The notes below the pieces were generated by a model. That model searched no databases. It was not told where the DNA came from and saw nothing but the letters and a program-made list of their open reading frames with translations. A stretch of DNA of 64,000 bases from Bombus terrestris. Lineage: Eukaryota; Arthropoda; Insecta; Hymenoptera; Apidae. Made by a program: the position numbers and the translations under genes. The number at the start of each line of letters is the position of its first letter. The first letter of the stretch is position 1. Location: the NCBI RefSeq assembly GCF_910591885.1, contig NC_063280.1, forward strand, positions 9,052,001-9,116,000, written 5' to 3'. Shown in pieces: positions 50,236-63,548 of the stretch.

Positions 50236-53200
50236 TTACAATTCGTCTTTCCATTGACGTTGGGTTTCAAAATCCGGTCGTATAGGTAAAGTTTGCCAGA
50301 AGTCTATTCTCTCCCGCAGAAGATTCTCCGACATCCGAATGTCCTCTTGACCTATGTGAAGATACTCGAGATTCTGCGTTCTAACCGGTTTCCATTTGAT
50401 TGGTATCTGCTTCGACACTTCCGGCGTAGGATTTCTACGATATTAATTAGTCTCTCAGCGCTCGATATCGTCGCATCTTCCAAACAACGATCCAACAGAT
50501 AACCGACAAATTGTTTCTATCGTGCGATCGTATCGGAAATACTTACCCGGAGTTTGCAAAGTTGTACCAAAGGCTCGTGAGAACGTCCACCATCTCGAGG
50601 TCCTTCTCGCTCAGCGGTATATCCTTGAATAATTGTTCTCCGACAGGAAACAGGTACTGAAGTTCGTCGGCGTGCGATACTCCGTAATTATTGTTAATAT
50701 CGCCAAATATCCTGCTGAACGACGCGCTTCCTCTGTACGATAGATAGTAATAATACACGGGAGAAGACTGCTTCTCCAGATAGTTGCGCACCGAAATGCG
50801 AGACGCGTGAGTGAACCAAGCGTCGCTGAACATCTGCAAAATATTCGAACGATTACGACGAGCAACAACAGCAACTTATCGCTTGGCCCGAAATTAATCG
50901 TAGGAAATTACAAACGTATCGGTCGAAGGATTTGCCAAATCTACTTCGACTCGAACGAAGATCGTAGCTGCTACGATATCCGCATCTTCGTACCGCGACG
51001 TATCCAGTGGCCTTCGTCGCGGCAATAAAAATTCGCCGCAACGTAGCTGCATACGTCGATGATTGCGGAGCGGCAAATATATCAAGAGACGAGTTAATCG
51101 CCAATACCGATGGAAAAATAACAACTTTGATGGAGTTGGCGATTAACGTTAAATAACATCGGTCACCGAATTCTGAACAATTTTTTGTACTTTATACAAA
51201 GTTGAAGATTAAATGTTGCATTTCGTCTGTGTGCGCGCTCGCCTGTGTCAAAATTGTAGGTGCGTCGATGTAGTCGTATCGTTATCGGCAAGTGTTTTAA
51301 GCGAGTCGCTACCTACTTCTTCGTATTTGAAATTCAACGACTGGAATTTTTATCGCCTTTTTTCATAATTTATACAGATACAAATATAAAAAAAAAAACG
51401 TTGTCAAAATTCACGAGTACACAACGTGTTGACAGCATCGCACGGACGTTATGATATCCAACATGTTTGTTTTCGTGTAACTTTGAAAGTAAAATCGATC
51501 ACTCGTTATACGTCTAGGAGAAAATTGTTCAGAACGACAACGTATTTGTTCGACAACTTCGTCGCAAATTCTACTTTATCCGAATGCGTAAGTTTCGCGG
51601 CGAACTCACGTTGATCAGCTGGAATCGCGTGGAATTGTCAATGGCAGCCTGGTCGAAATAAAACTTGCGGATTTCGGTGGCCACGCGTTTTTCTTCGCCT
51701 TTACGGCACGTTTCGTCGAACAGTAACGTCATCGGAGCGAGATCCAAGAAATTCTTGTTCAGCCTCTCGACCAATTCTCCGTTGTTTCGTCCGTACAATC
51801 CTAATGAAAAAGAAAAAAAAAAGAAAAGAAAAAGAAAACAAGCAATTATACCGGTCGTAAAGTTTCACGAAGGGAAATAACGTTAAGGATGTAACATGGA
51901 ACGAGAGAAAACGAGTCGTGCGCTTAGTCCGAAAATACCTGGTACTAGGAGCGATCCTTCCTCGGACATAATTCCTGTCATCCACGGAATGTCTGACAAG
52001 CGGCCATTCCTCGACATAACTACGGGATCTTCCGTTATGAATGCACCAGGGTGAACGGGTTCGATCACAGGTTTGAAGGGTATCGCCGGACAGTAAGAAA
52101 ATTCCTAACGGAGAAATAGAAACAGTCGATTTTTACAATGTCCGTATATCGATTCTCAAAATTCGGTTCCTAAAATTTTCTTACAACGTTATTCTAGATT
52201 TTGTGACACGGATGCTATACATAGATTTTGTCAGATCCTCGCTTTCACCGTTCTCCATATACACCACGATAACTCGAACGAAGCTGTAGAAACGCTGCTT
52301 ACCCTTTGATTTCCATGATTTTCGGCTACGTCGTAGAACATTTCGAACTTTCTCTTCTACATTTTCTTATACGCAACTGGTGGATTGCGAGATACGCGCG
52401 AGAACCTTGCGACACTATGCATTGAATTCTACTTATACGGGGTTGGCGACTAAGCGATTGCGGATTTGCTCGTTAGATAGTATTGACAAAATCTGCAATC
52501 ACTTAGTTGCCAACTCGATAGAAGCGAGCATGCGTCGATATCGGCTGCCGTTCGTTTATCTTCCGTTTACGAGCAACGTTTGCGCGAAATAATAACGAAT
52601 TAATCAGAAATATAATAGAACGACGGATTGATACTATTTTACGAAATAGAGTGATCGAAAAATCGGAAAAATCGATGATATTCGCTTTCGCTCGTGTTAC
52701 AAGTTACGACACATGTTTGCGGCAGTCTCGCGTGCACACGCTGAGCACAGGGTCTTTAAGCTCGCCCGCGGCTCTCGTGTATAAACAGAGAAGTGGTCAG
52801 ATAAGTGGCCAGCGGCCAATACTGATGCATCCGCTGTTGTAAAAATACGCTGTGTGATATTTTCAATTTTTTTTATCAATATCTTAAAAATTAAACGAAA
52901 TTTGCCGAAGGACAGACGCGAAGGACAGAATAATTTAAAATGTTAATTTTCATAGTATGTGCAAAGGTCAGGGAGAATGGAATATTCGTACGTTCAAAAT
53001 TCAAGCATAATTCGAATCTCTGAGAAACCCGTTTAGATATTTATTCTCCGATTTATGATTTATATTTTATATTTTATATTTTAGATTTATATTTTTCCGA
53101 TCGAAGTTCTCTCGTTACCTTTCATATTTACTCAACGCCAATAAACATATCGACTAGGAATTTACATCGGACATTGATTTTCGTTGCTATCCTGACATGT

Positions 53201-56200
53201 AGACACGAGTGGTTACCGGGCATGCATGATACGTTAGAAAACGCAGGAACTGGTTTTCCACAAGTTAGAACTGTCACGTTAAATATTTAATATGTACGGG
53301 CGACGTGCGTTTCTTTTCTATTTCGCACAACGTATTTCTCAATTTCCCGACGTAACCAGTTCTCGTCATGTTGCTTGATTTCATAACTGATCTACATCGA
53401 TAACGACGAAAACAAATTTCAAATGGAAAAATTCTCTCGAGATTTGCAAACACAAATGCAACTGTATCGAGAAGATTGATTTGCGGCGCATAAACATCCA
53501 GCTGGAAGTACAGTAGCTCGATGTATCGTATCACGAAGGTACCGGTATACGCTATGAAGTCACACGGTTGCCTTTTTACCTTGTTTCACTTAGCGAGCCG
53601 CAAATATTAATTGCGCGAATAACGTAAACTTATATAATAGAATTCAATCTACGAACATGTTTCTCTTCGTATAGAATTTTAAACGCTCAGTGTTAAATTC
53701 TAGCGTTAAGACTTTGTTTCACGCGGGATAGTCTCGTTAGTCGTAGAAAAAAAGTGATTGGTCACGAAACGTAATCTATAATTTACGAAATTATATATCA
53801 GACGTATTTCTCTTTGTTGCTTTCTTCATCCCATGACTCGGCGTTCGTATCGAATCGTCCTACGTTGCTATTTCTTCGAAGACCTCAACACGAAACGATC
53901 GTCGAAACGATCTCCGCTATATTAAATGACTTCAACTTTTACTATTTTTTCGAAAGTCGATAGTAGACCGTAATCGTTTCCAATATTTCAGCTTCCCGTT
54001 ATCTCGTTTTTATAATTTTACGATTCTACGCTATTATGGAACGATATCGTCAAGGATGTATCGTACTTTACCGGTTATGCGCGTCTGAAATTAACGAACA
54101 TCGTCGTATAGCTTCCCTTTCTCTCCTCCTAGAAAGACGGAATCTCCTAAAGCAGCGGGGAACGAGATAATACTACTTACTTGAAAAGCTCGATCGGTTG
54201 CGATAAGTTCGATGGCATCTTTCGTACGCAGGCAATCGACGAGCTGCTTCGAGTCTTTCGAAGGGCAAGCCAGAAGTTCGGCCAACTTCGTGGCCCTCTT
54301 TCTCGCCGAACCGGGTTTTGCCACGGCCCAACGACAGTCGCCGGTACCGCTTTGCGAGATAGCACGATGGAAAAGTCCTGTTTCGTACAAATGTTATATA
54401 TATGTTTTGCGTAAGTGGCGACAATGCCTTTTACAAACAAATGTAATTACATAATTTTCATTGTTAACCGTGAACGTGACGTTGAATGAATAATAGGATT
54501 ACTTTACAGCGTGTAAATAATCTGGCATCTTTTCCTATCGATTCTCTGCGCTCGAACGTTGCAATTTGATATTCAAGATGAGTGCTTGGCATGGGAATCT
54601 GGACTTTTAATTATGCACGATCGCCGCTATTTTTCTTATGAAACTTCGTATTCGATACTTGTTCGAACAAGAGAATTGTGTGCGACGAACAACGCACCAG
54701 AGATTACGAAGCGTGAAAACATTCAGAACTAGGAACGCTTTGCACGCGTTACTTCTTTTCAGCTTGTCGTGCATCGTTCGTTACGCAATTTCGGAACTTA
54801 CCGTGAATTTTATTACTGTCGCGTTGCAACGCTACGTTTCGTTACCGTTACGTAGCCTAGCTCGAAACTTGCAATAGGATACGCTAGTACCCCACACTTG
54901 CAGTTCTTCTTTTCTTACCAGTTTCAGTCGTATGTTTTACAGTTTATCGAAGATCGATATGATCTTTCCGAGGATTAAAATGTGCGTAACCGCCAAATTC
55001 GTGAAAGGGCGAATGTATCGAATTCGAAATGTACCTATACTCGGCAAGGCAGAACGAAGAATACGGGCTCACCTTTCGACAAATCGCTCATCATGTGATA
55101 ATGGGCACTTGCACCACCAGCGCTTTCCCCGAAAATGGTCACACGATTCGGATCACCACCAAAGGCGGCTATATTCTCGTGTACCCAACGAATGGACATT
55201 GCCTGATCCTTTAATCCATTATTTCCAGGACATACCAGATCCTCCGTGCTCAAGAATCCTATTGGCCCGAGCCTATCGTAGATTTTTAGAAATATTTCAC
55301 GAACGTTAGTAAACACGTTGGCATCGTTCGACATCGATAAATCGTTTCACCTGTAGTTTACGGCCACGAGAATCACATCGTGATCCAATAAGAATTTAGG
55401 ATGATAATAGTCGGAATGACCAGCGCCACAGACCCATCCGCCACCATGCAGCCAAATCATAACCGGATATCCTCCCTTTAATTTGTCTTCCGCAGTGGGC
55501 AGCTTCGGCGTGTAGACGTTCAGATAAAGACAATCCTCGTCACCGACGATCTCATCGTCGTAGGTGAAGATATTTCTTTGAATACATATGTTGGCGTCGT
55601 CTTTAGCCGATCGTATTCCATCCCAGGCAGCTGCCGGTTTTGGAGCCTACAAACCAAACGAACAGACGCACGTTGTTGTTAAACTACGCCACCCCTGGCT
55701 ATTATAATTATCCTTCTTTACTACGAGAGATGAACAAATTCTCAACTTATCCAGCTTTATTATCGTTGGTAACGAGGATTGATAGTTTAACGGTATATAA
55801 AAATATCAGTTCTTTTTTAAATAAATTACGATATAAACCTTAACCGTTTAAGGCGTGACATAAATCAATTCGATCTGCATAAATAAATACTGAACTAAGG
55901 CGCCGAGAGTTCGTAAAAACTAGCGAAAATTGTTTATTTAAATTAAATTGCCTATCTAATCGTACAATTACAAGCTTAGATAAATAAATGAAAATAGGTT
56001 TGTAGTTTATTGATAATAAAAAAAAAAAAGAAACTACTCGTTCGATATCTTTGCTCGACACGTTACGGTCGAATGTCGAGAATTCTTTGATTTTCCGCTG
56101 CAACACTTGGCTCTGACGAGCAGAATTCTCGTATTATTATTTATTCCAAACACATTTCATCGAATTATGCTATCAAGGAAAATATCGTGGTATTAGGAAA

Positions 56201-56663
56201 TCCTTTATATAATTCGATGGTACGTGCGGCTACATGTACCGGGAAAATCTTTTCAAGTTTATGATTAATTTATGGATTCACGTTAAGTGGTAAAGCACAA
56301 GGTACTGAAACGTATAGCAGGATTTTCTACAACGTGTGGTTCTTCTAATTGAAAAACCATAATAATCGACCGACTAAATTCGCAAGACTCTTAAATAAGA
56401 TCCAAAATCATCGTAAAAAAACGCCTTTGGAGTTTCGCCTTTAGAGATATGCGACTTACCTGAAATCTGAGTTCTTGAACAGGTGGAAGCGCATACGGTA
56501 TGCCCCGAAATCCGGCGAATTCCCTGCCCTTCCTTGTTCTCATAAACAGACCCGACAACGTGCCATTCTTTACTTTTACCAGCGGTGCGTTCGCTGCGAT
56601 AAACTCGAACAAGCAAACGCACACCAAACAGAATATCAACAGGCCTCTCAGATATCTCGTCAT
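50236..56663 (-). CDS. Secreted carboxylesterase (alpha/beta hydrolase, type B esterase)
   Basis: It hydrolyses carboxylic esters; insect members act in detoxification, odorant or hormone turnover, and some occur in bee venom (family knowledge). Eight exons fit GT-AG rules and phase: 56663-56460, 55646-55351, 55272-55073, 54377-54181, 52104-51939, 51800-51610, 50833-50547 and 50434-50236, giving 579 residues, normal for the family. A hydrophobic signal peptide ends near residue 25 (AANA). The oxyanion loop HGGGW is at 135-139, the nucleophile elbow GESAGG has Ser217, the acid is Glu348 in SEEG, and the catalytic His472 lies in GVSHADEL. All key residues are present, so it should be active. 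The elbow is GESAG, not the GQSAG of juvenile hormone esterases. It most resembles the esterase FE4 / venom carboxylesterase-6 group, a tentative placement. Confidence 0.93.
52438..52518. mobile_element. 81-bp mariner-derived MITE in esterase intron 4
   Basis: The left end GGGTTGGCGACTAAGCGATT and the right end, read inward (GAGTTGGCAACTAAGTGATT), form terminal inverted repeats of about 30 bp. Only about 20 bp lie between them. TA dinucleotides flank both sides (52436-52437 and 52519-52520), the mariner target duplication. The repeat matches the solo terminus at 42674, so both come from one mariner family. It lies between exons 4 and 5 of the carboxylesterase, well away from splice sites. Confidence 0.88.
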
Positions 56664-58032
56664 CTCAAAATTGACCGAAAGAATCGGGCGAGCACCGTGT
56701 GTGCTGCTGCTTTTGTATCAAACTCTCCCTATCGATGTGCTACAAAAAAAGAAAAAAAAAAAAAAAAAGAAGGGGAAAGTAGAAGCGATTACGAATCAGC
56801 GATTATACGTATAGATGATAATAACCGTGATGAATATAATGACTTCTGTAATAGTCGGCAATTTTTACTTCTAATTATACCCTGGAAAATACTGGATCAA
56901 ACGTCCCATGGGTATAGTCGCTACGAGAAGGCTACTCGATTAATCTAATTAATAATTAACGATACGACGGATGGCTAATGACTCGAGCGAATCAATGACA
57001 CGCGATAATTGACGCGAAGCAAATATCCCGAACGAATCGCTCTATTATTAGTCGAACAGATTTCTTACTAATGAGTGGCGCTGTCCTTTTATTTTGAAAA
57101 TGCTTCTAATTACTGGACAAATATTGTATACGTACGATCGTAAATAGGTGATTTTTCGTTCGTTGTATAAGCAACTGAGTTTGTTTTAACGTTAAATACG
57201 ATCGGAGTGAAACGCGTGTACGATTCACGAAGGCAAAATTACGACTGTTTCAGGTGAGAGTCGTTCCTCTGCTCGTTAGTTCGATCATGTTGGGACGCAC
57301 TCTTCGACACTCACACGATCATACGTATCTTAGTCATTAGTGATATTTCCTGTTGTTTCACTGGAATTGGTAATATATGTTTCTTGAATATTTAAAGTTA
57401 CTCCGCGGCCTTTTTGTTAACATCGGAGATAATATATACGGACTATCTACAAAACCATAACTTGAAAATGATAAACGGGATAGCACAAAGGCAAAAGGAG
57501 GCCTCCCCTCCTTTATGCGTTGCATAACACTTTCAGACAATATCTGCGTTTATTTGCAAGATTGCGTTGGGTCTATCGAAAGTAACAATAAATATATTCG
57601 TATTGTTTAGTATTTTCCTTTTTAATTACTGGTTGTATCTTTTTCAAAGTTAATTATCCGTTTTCGTTAAGGTTTGTACGTAACTGTACGTACAAGGAAA
57701 GAATGGCCGAGAAAAATACTAAAGAAACAAGAAACTATAAATTATACTTGGTATTAACGACGATAGTAGATCTAAATATAACGCAGCTAAAGAAGCGTTG
57801 CATATTAATATGGAATAAAAATCGTAATTATTTAGAGAATCGTTTTATAATTGTATGTACAAAGTATTACATAGAAATAGGGATTTAACAATAGCCCCAT
57901 TTTGTAACATATTTACTTATAGCATCGTATTTGTAATATTCAAAATAAAAAGTTTCTAGTACAGAACATCGGCTTTTATGAGATTAATCCATCGATACGT
58001 GATACGCGTATAATCGATCTAATGGAAACAGT
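56664..58032. other. Intergenic: esterase promoter side and gamma-COP 3' UTR
   Basis: Includes an A-rich run at 56743-56770 close to the esterase start. Minus-strand AATAAA at 57549-57554 could end the gamma-COP transcript. No further gene was recognised; small frames here lack domains. Confidence 0.45.
56743..56770. repeat. A-rich simple repeat
   Basis: A runs with single G interruptions, about 80 bp upstream of the esterase start codon (T-rich on the gene strand). Confidence 0.85.
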
Positions 58033-61000
58033 TTACCCTACAGAAGAAATAATTAACTCGGCAACGTTTACATCTTGACAGCGTACGGTAAGTTGCATTG
58101 TTACTTGACTGTCCGATATCGCTAATCTTGCTCGAGCAAGGATTTCTTTCGCTCCTCTGAAGATGCCACTCAATAATAAAGTATGCGTAGCAGCACCAGA
58201 TTGTACTCGATTGGTTCGATCTACGGCATCCAAGCCCAAAAATCCCGTGAGACTTTGAATCGCTCCTTCCAAACTGTTCACCGATGAGCCTAAAGCAAAT
58301 GTTTCTTCCAGCCTAGTGAATCCTGCCGAAGTCGCTGCCTCCCACGCAGCATGGAAATCTAATACTCTGTTTCCGGTTCCTAGAACTTGATCAGCCAACG
58401 TCACCTCCAAATCCTCTAACTAGAAATAACAATTGTTTTTCTTTAATAAACAAGTGCCAAACTTATCGTATAAAGAGCAAATAAAATTTAATACAACGTT
58501 AATAAGAATGCCCTTGGTTTTCCTGTATTGTAATTGTAATTATAGATAAGGAGAAACTATGCACCATGTATTCATCGTTGTATCCTTGATCGGCATCTGG
58601 AACACCCGTCGCAGGGTCGCAATCACGAGCTATGAATCGCAGAGTTGTAGGAATAGTAGCGACACTGGCATAAATGTCTTCTGGATATTTTAATACTGTA
58701 TATGTTGTACCAAGCTCGTTGTAAGGTAGACGAGGACATAGAACTTCGCTCACGATCATATAGCTAAAAGCAGAGAAAATATCGTCTTTCGGAAGATGAG
58801 ATATCTTAAAAAAGAATATACTCCAATATAATTACCCTTCAGGTGCGTCGACAGCTACTCTTACATCCTCGAGTAATTGATCGGGAAGAGTATTTACACA
58901 ATCGAATTGCAAAATAAGGAATTCCGCGAACGTGTGCTTAATGCATTTAACGTTATATTCCGTTTCCGACTCTGTTAATTCAGAGACAGGCGAAGACTTA
59001 AGCAACGGAGAATCACGAATAATGTTAGCCAAATGTGGTATCTGTAATAATTTTTCCATGAAGCTCTCCTCGCGCGTTAATCGAGGTTGTTGTTTCACAG
59101 TAGTATGTAGTTCTACTTGTGTTGGTTCTTCGGCCGTTTGCGCTGGTGGAACCTGTAACGCGAACATCGATCGATTAGACTAGAAAGCTTTTGAATTTCG
59201 GAAATTTCAAAGTTTCGATTAATTACCTGCGAGATGTCGAATGGTTCGTCCATCGATGTTTGCATATAATTTCGCAAAGCTCTTTCCAAACTGGGTACGG
59301 AGAGGAGAGGAGGTTGTATCAAAGGCAAAATAGTTGGTTCGTTTTGTTCCTGTAGAATAGTGCAATAATAGGCTGCACGATCGCGGACTTCGTCATCCGA
59401 ATCCAATTGACAGCGGGACAGAAGAACTAGCACGTTTGGTAGTAACAGAGGACATGCTGCTGCAAAACGTGCTAACGCGGTAACCGCGGCTGCACGAACG
59501 CTGGCACTTTCCAGAATCACGCGATTGTAAATGAAGCGAATATATCGAGATGGTTGTTTCGAAGTTGGCCCTTCCTGACCAAGTAAGTGAAGAATGCGAA
59601 CGGCGAGCGAGTTATGCTCGCAATCTTCGATAAATTCGCAGAGATGAGCCAAGCCGGCTTCTTTCGCATCGGCATTTACTTCCATAACAGCTATTATCGT
59701 ATCTGCAATTGCTGCTTTGTATTCGAGTCCTCCCTCGTCTCTTAGCATAGCAGAGAGAAAGTTCATCAAAACAGTATGTTTCCGAGGGAACTTTTGACAT
59801 AGAGCTCTATAGAAAGGACGAAAGAAGTATGTAATATAATTTTTGTCTATACAAGTAAAACTAATTGAAAATAACTATAACGTTACCTTATGGCTTGTAC
59901 AACTACGACCTTAAATTCGTCTGAAATTTCAGACACAAAGGTAGCAATTTGTTTCATCAATCGATCAACCGAACTTTCCGCTCCAGTTTTTAATAGGGTA
60001 GTAATTGCCAACGTAGCGATAGATCTGTTCGAATCGGTAATTAAGTTCTCTAAATCTAAGTTGCACGCGGTAACTGCCGTTGGATGAGACATGGCAACTT
60101 TATTCAAGGTTCTAACAGCGGCGAATCTCAAAGCTGGTTTCTGAGATCCACAGAATAATTGGAGGACACTAATAGCAGGCGTTATCTCTTTCGTGCAATT
60201 TCTTCCAAGATTGATCAAGGCATGTGCCGCTTCATATACCACCATCTCTGATTTATGACGTAAACAAGTTTCTATAAATCCCAATAGTTCTTCTCCTTTA
60301 TCGACTTCGTCTAATAATTTACACGCCATTCTAATTAACATACAGGCTGCGTATGGGCTTTTTGGACTTGTTCTCATAAGCTTGGCGACTAATTTAATCA
60401 CAGCATGTTTATCTGCTTTACGCGCTTGATACAAGACACCAAGGGCATGGTACTGAACCATCACGTTATTAGAATTTAAAGCTTCCTGAGCTTCGTTTGC
60501 CCATCTACGTGCTACATCTCCAGAGACTTTGGTCAAGTGCAAAGAGGAAACTAGAGCCGCGCTGGAAACAGCAGGAGAACGATCCACTATAGCTTGTTTC
60601 ATATAACGTTCGATAGCTGCTAGCATTCCACTGTCAGTGATGGTACATAAAGCTCTTATCGCAGCAGCTCTGTACAAATCTTCTTTCCCGGTCATATCCT
60701 TGGTTAAACTGGAAGTAACTATAATCACATCTTCTGCCAGAGAACTCAGTTCCTTGATACCTAGATAGACCAATCTTCTCAGGACAACGTCCCTGGACTG
60801 AAACAATTTGGTCATGGCAAAAAATGCTTCTGTTGCTTCCATCGTACCCAACTGTTCTCCTTGGTTCAGTAGGTATAAGATTTTGGTTAGAATGTGCGCG
60901 CATTTTCTTGGGTTAACTGGAGTGTCGTTGAAGGTACGAGCTTCCTGAAGAACGGTTGTCTTTTCTAGGTTTTGGAAAGGATTTCCCCCACCTATTAACA

Positions 61001-61307
61001 CAAGAATCGCATAAGCAGGTATACAGAAACGTTCATCGTACATGAATTACTTATTCGAAAAGTACGTATAAACGTCTATTTCAAAAGAATAAAAATCAAG
61101 TTACGTGAAACAAAAGAATTCATTGAGGAAAAATTATCTTCCACGACGAGTAGTAGCCTAAATCTGTTTACAAATAACTGTCACAAGAATAAAACCTATC
61201 CGTTTAATTTCACATAAAAACTTGAACTTATAATAGTACGAAGGGAAGGATGTTTATTTATGATTACCATCTTCTTCCTCCTTCTTATCACGTTTAAAAG
61301 CGTTCAT
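58033..61307 (-). CDS. COPG: Coatomer subunit gamma (gamma-COP)
   Basis: This is a subunit of the COPI coat that buds retrograde vesicles from the Golgi to the ER and pairs with zeta-COP in the adaptor-like subcomplex (family knowledge). Six exons join in phase: 61307-61268, 60991-59887, 59806-59227, 59152-58836, 58763-58565 and 58419-58033, giving 875 residues, the usual length. The tiny first exon encodes MNAFKRDKKEEED and runs into GGGNPFQNLEKT, the conserved N-terminus. Residues to about 540 are the adaptin-type helical-repeat trunk. A variable Gln/Glu/Pro linker follows, then the appendage from about 610, with RDCDPATGVPD and a final HTLLLSGIFRG segment. Splice sites are mostly good; one donor is GTGCAT. 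No defect was seen. The gene is housekeeping and expected to be broadly expressed. Confidence 0.97.
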
Positions 61308-62186
61308 TTTGTAAAACCACTGTCAAAAAATCGGAAAACAGGAGACACGTCACCTCGATTCTTTCACATGGGAGCCATAAGAATGACCTCCGCCATATTG
61401 TAACGGCGAAAAGTCGAAGCTAGACGTGTACTTTAGACGTCGCAGTTAGACGATAAGTAATATCTACCGTCGATAAGATCGTACTCCTTCGAGGTAAAAC
61501 AGGCGGAAATCGCTGTACAAAATCAAGAACCAAGCGAATTATTCGACGCGTTTAAAAATGTAAAATGGATCTGTTACCATCAGATTCGATTTGTAAAAAA
61601 TAAATTTAAAAAGATAAATTGAAACGAAAGCTCTCGAAGGAGGTCAAGAAGCAGCAATCGAATCGATTTTAAAGGAAAGAAATAAAAGAACGCAAAACGC
61701 AAATAGTATTTTACTCTATTTTTTAGCACAATTTCATAGAGCGGTATACAAATAACGATCTCGTATATAAAATCTTATTCCCCATACAACAACCACAACT
61801 TTAAATTTTGTCGAATCGGCGCAAGAACGAACACATAGGTGGCGTTACGCGTAGCGAAACCGATTTAACGAAGCTTCGTCTCGTTTGTATTCGTCTCGTG
61901 TGTATTGTATTCTCGTTTGTACGCCAAAGTCGCGTCCCGTCGGTATTTCTATATTACCAAATTATCCGTCGGAAGAACAAAAGTTTCTACAATTTGACGC
62001 GCTTTCCCTGCAACTGGTAATAGCAAGTACAATGTTCTTTGGCACGTAAAAACCATATTAAATCGATTTAATCTTCTTTCCCGCTTCATTACTTTCACCG
62101 TATATGTATATATATATATAGTTAACGAACGAACTATCTACAAAATCCACGACGAACGTACCTTACTAACGATTAACGTATCACGA
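61308..62186. other. Intergenic between gamma-COP and upstream gene
   Basis: Includes the gamma-COP 5' UTR and promoter (start site not fixed) and the 3' UTR of the gene at 62187. A short TA repeat lies at about 62105-62121. No gene was recognised. Confidence 0.45.
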
Positions 62187-63548
62187 TTAGGTAATTCTCT
62201 TCTCTATGTCCGTATCAGTCTGCGATTTGTACAATTGTTTCAAGTCGGAAATCGTATTTCTCTTGTCATTCGATTGCGAACTTTGTCTTATCCTTTGTAC
62301 GATTTGAATTTTCGCGGGCGTCGACACGTTCTTCTCAGCCGAAACGTCTTCCGAGGACGATCGATCCTCTGACGACTTGCCCATATCCTTGCTCCACTTG
62401 TTTAGCCATTCGCTGGCGACAGTCTGATAGAAACGGGAAAAAACGGTCGTTACATTTTATTTTCATATTTCTGCGAAAGATAACGACCGAGTTGTATCGC
62501 GGTCGACAAGAACAAGCAATTAGCTAATATTACGTTTTTGTCGTCGTTTCCTGGCGTAGTCACTGCGTTTGACTTCTTCTCCGTCTTCTTTGATCTATCC
62601 AATTCCTTCTGTAATTTGCGCTCCAACTGGTACTTGGCCACTGCCTGAGCCAGCGATCCGAGCTCTCCTCTCATCGCCGCGCCGAACATCGCCTGTTTAG
62701 AACGCATCAACATCATCGCGACTCACGTTCAGCAAAGAAAACGCCGATTACGCGATTAGAAGATCGTTTCTACCAAGGTACTCACGTCTCGACGTCTCTT
62801 CGAGTCGGCATTGCTAATGGGCTCGGTTTCCGTTTGCGGTCCCAACTCAAACAGCATCTGGAAGTCCGCGTGTTCGCCAAGCCGGAAACCAACGCCTATC
62901 CTCGAGTCGGTACCTGTCGCGAGAATCGTGCGCCCGATTAGCCGGAATTGTTCTTCTCGCGTCGATTCGGTTCGAACCGGTCGCGCACAGGCGCGCCTTG
63001 AAAAGGCGAAACACGCGCGACCAGTGAAAGTACCTCGCGCGTTCGCGTCACGCGACAAAACGTTTCTTTTTTTTTTTTTTCATGCGTATCGAAGCATTGG
63101 ATTTTATCGTGATATTTCGGCAAACTCTGACACGGACAATTACACGTTTACCTTTTTTACGCAATCACCGGGGTTACCTTTCTTTATTGGTGGGATATTG
63201 GAGTAGATGAGCGAAAGTATGGTGGGCAATTCCTCCGGAATAACGAAACACGTTGCGTCTGAAAACCAGTAACAACCACGTTATCGCACAATTGCTTCCT
63301 TCATCCCATTCTTGCAATCCAATTATTCTATAAGGATCTTTTCATATCGACCGTCTCGCTCGTAAAGATGTTTTTGCGCCAGTCAAGCGGACTATGATCG
63401 AGGATGTTTGCGACATTCGGGGCAATTCGTCGTAAGTAGGCGAAGGACGCGGCACGTACGACACGCGTATGCGTAGGAATCGACACTTACGTTCGCAAAG
63501 AAGCAGCAGGATACACAGCTTCGCTAGGATGTCCTTCGTGCTCCACAT
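62187..63548 (-). CDS. Predicted secreted protein of unknown function, dibasic sites
   Basis: I do not recognise this protein. Five exons join in phase: 63548-63491, 63258-63178, 62913-62786, 62692-62454 and 62412-62187, giving 243 residues. The first exon encodes MWSTKDILAKLCILLLLCE, a good signal peptide ending near the Cys pair at 18-23. The next part ends in IPPIKKG. Residues 48-84 (starting TDSRIGVGFRLGEH) look ordered and are bounded by K45-K46 and K85-R-R-R88, possible prohormone-convertase sites. Then come an Ala/Leu-rich helix (AMFGAAMRGELG), a basic coiled-coil-like stretch (KYQLERKLQKELD), a mildly hydrophobic segment near 140-160, and a polar Ser/Asp/Lys tail. The exon 4 donor and exon 5 acceptor were chosen because only that pair keeps the frame open into EWLNKW. 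It could be a peptide precursor or a lumenal protein. Confidence 0.72.
63069..63081. repeat. T homopolymer in intron
   Basis: A T run inside the second intron of the unknown secreted-protein gene. Confidence 0.7.

Noticed and set aside
62187..62716. Reading the last two exons of the unknown gene as separate short genes
   Set aside because: The splice pair at 62454/62412 joins them in frame and both fit upstream exons in phase, so one gene explains all the frames.
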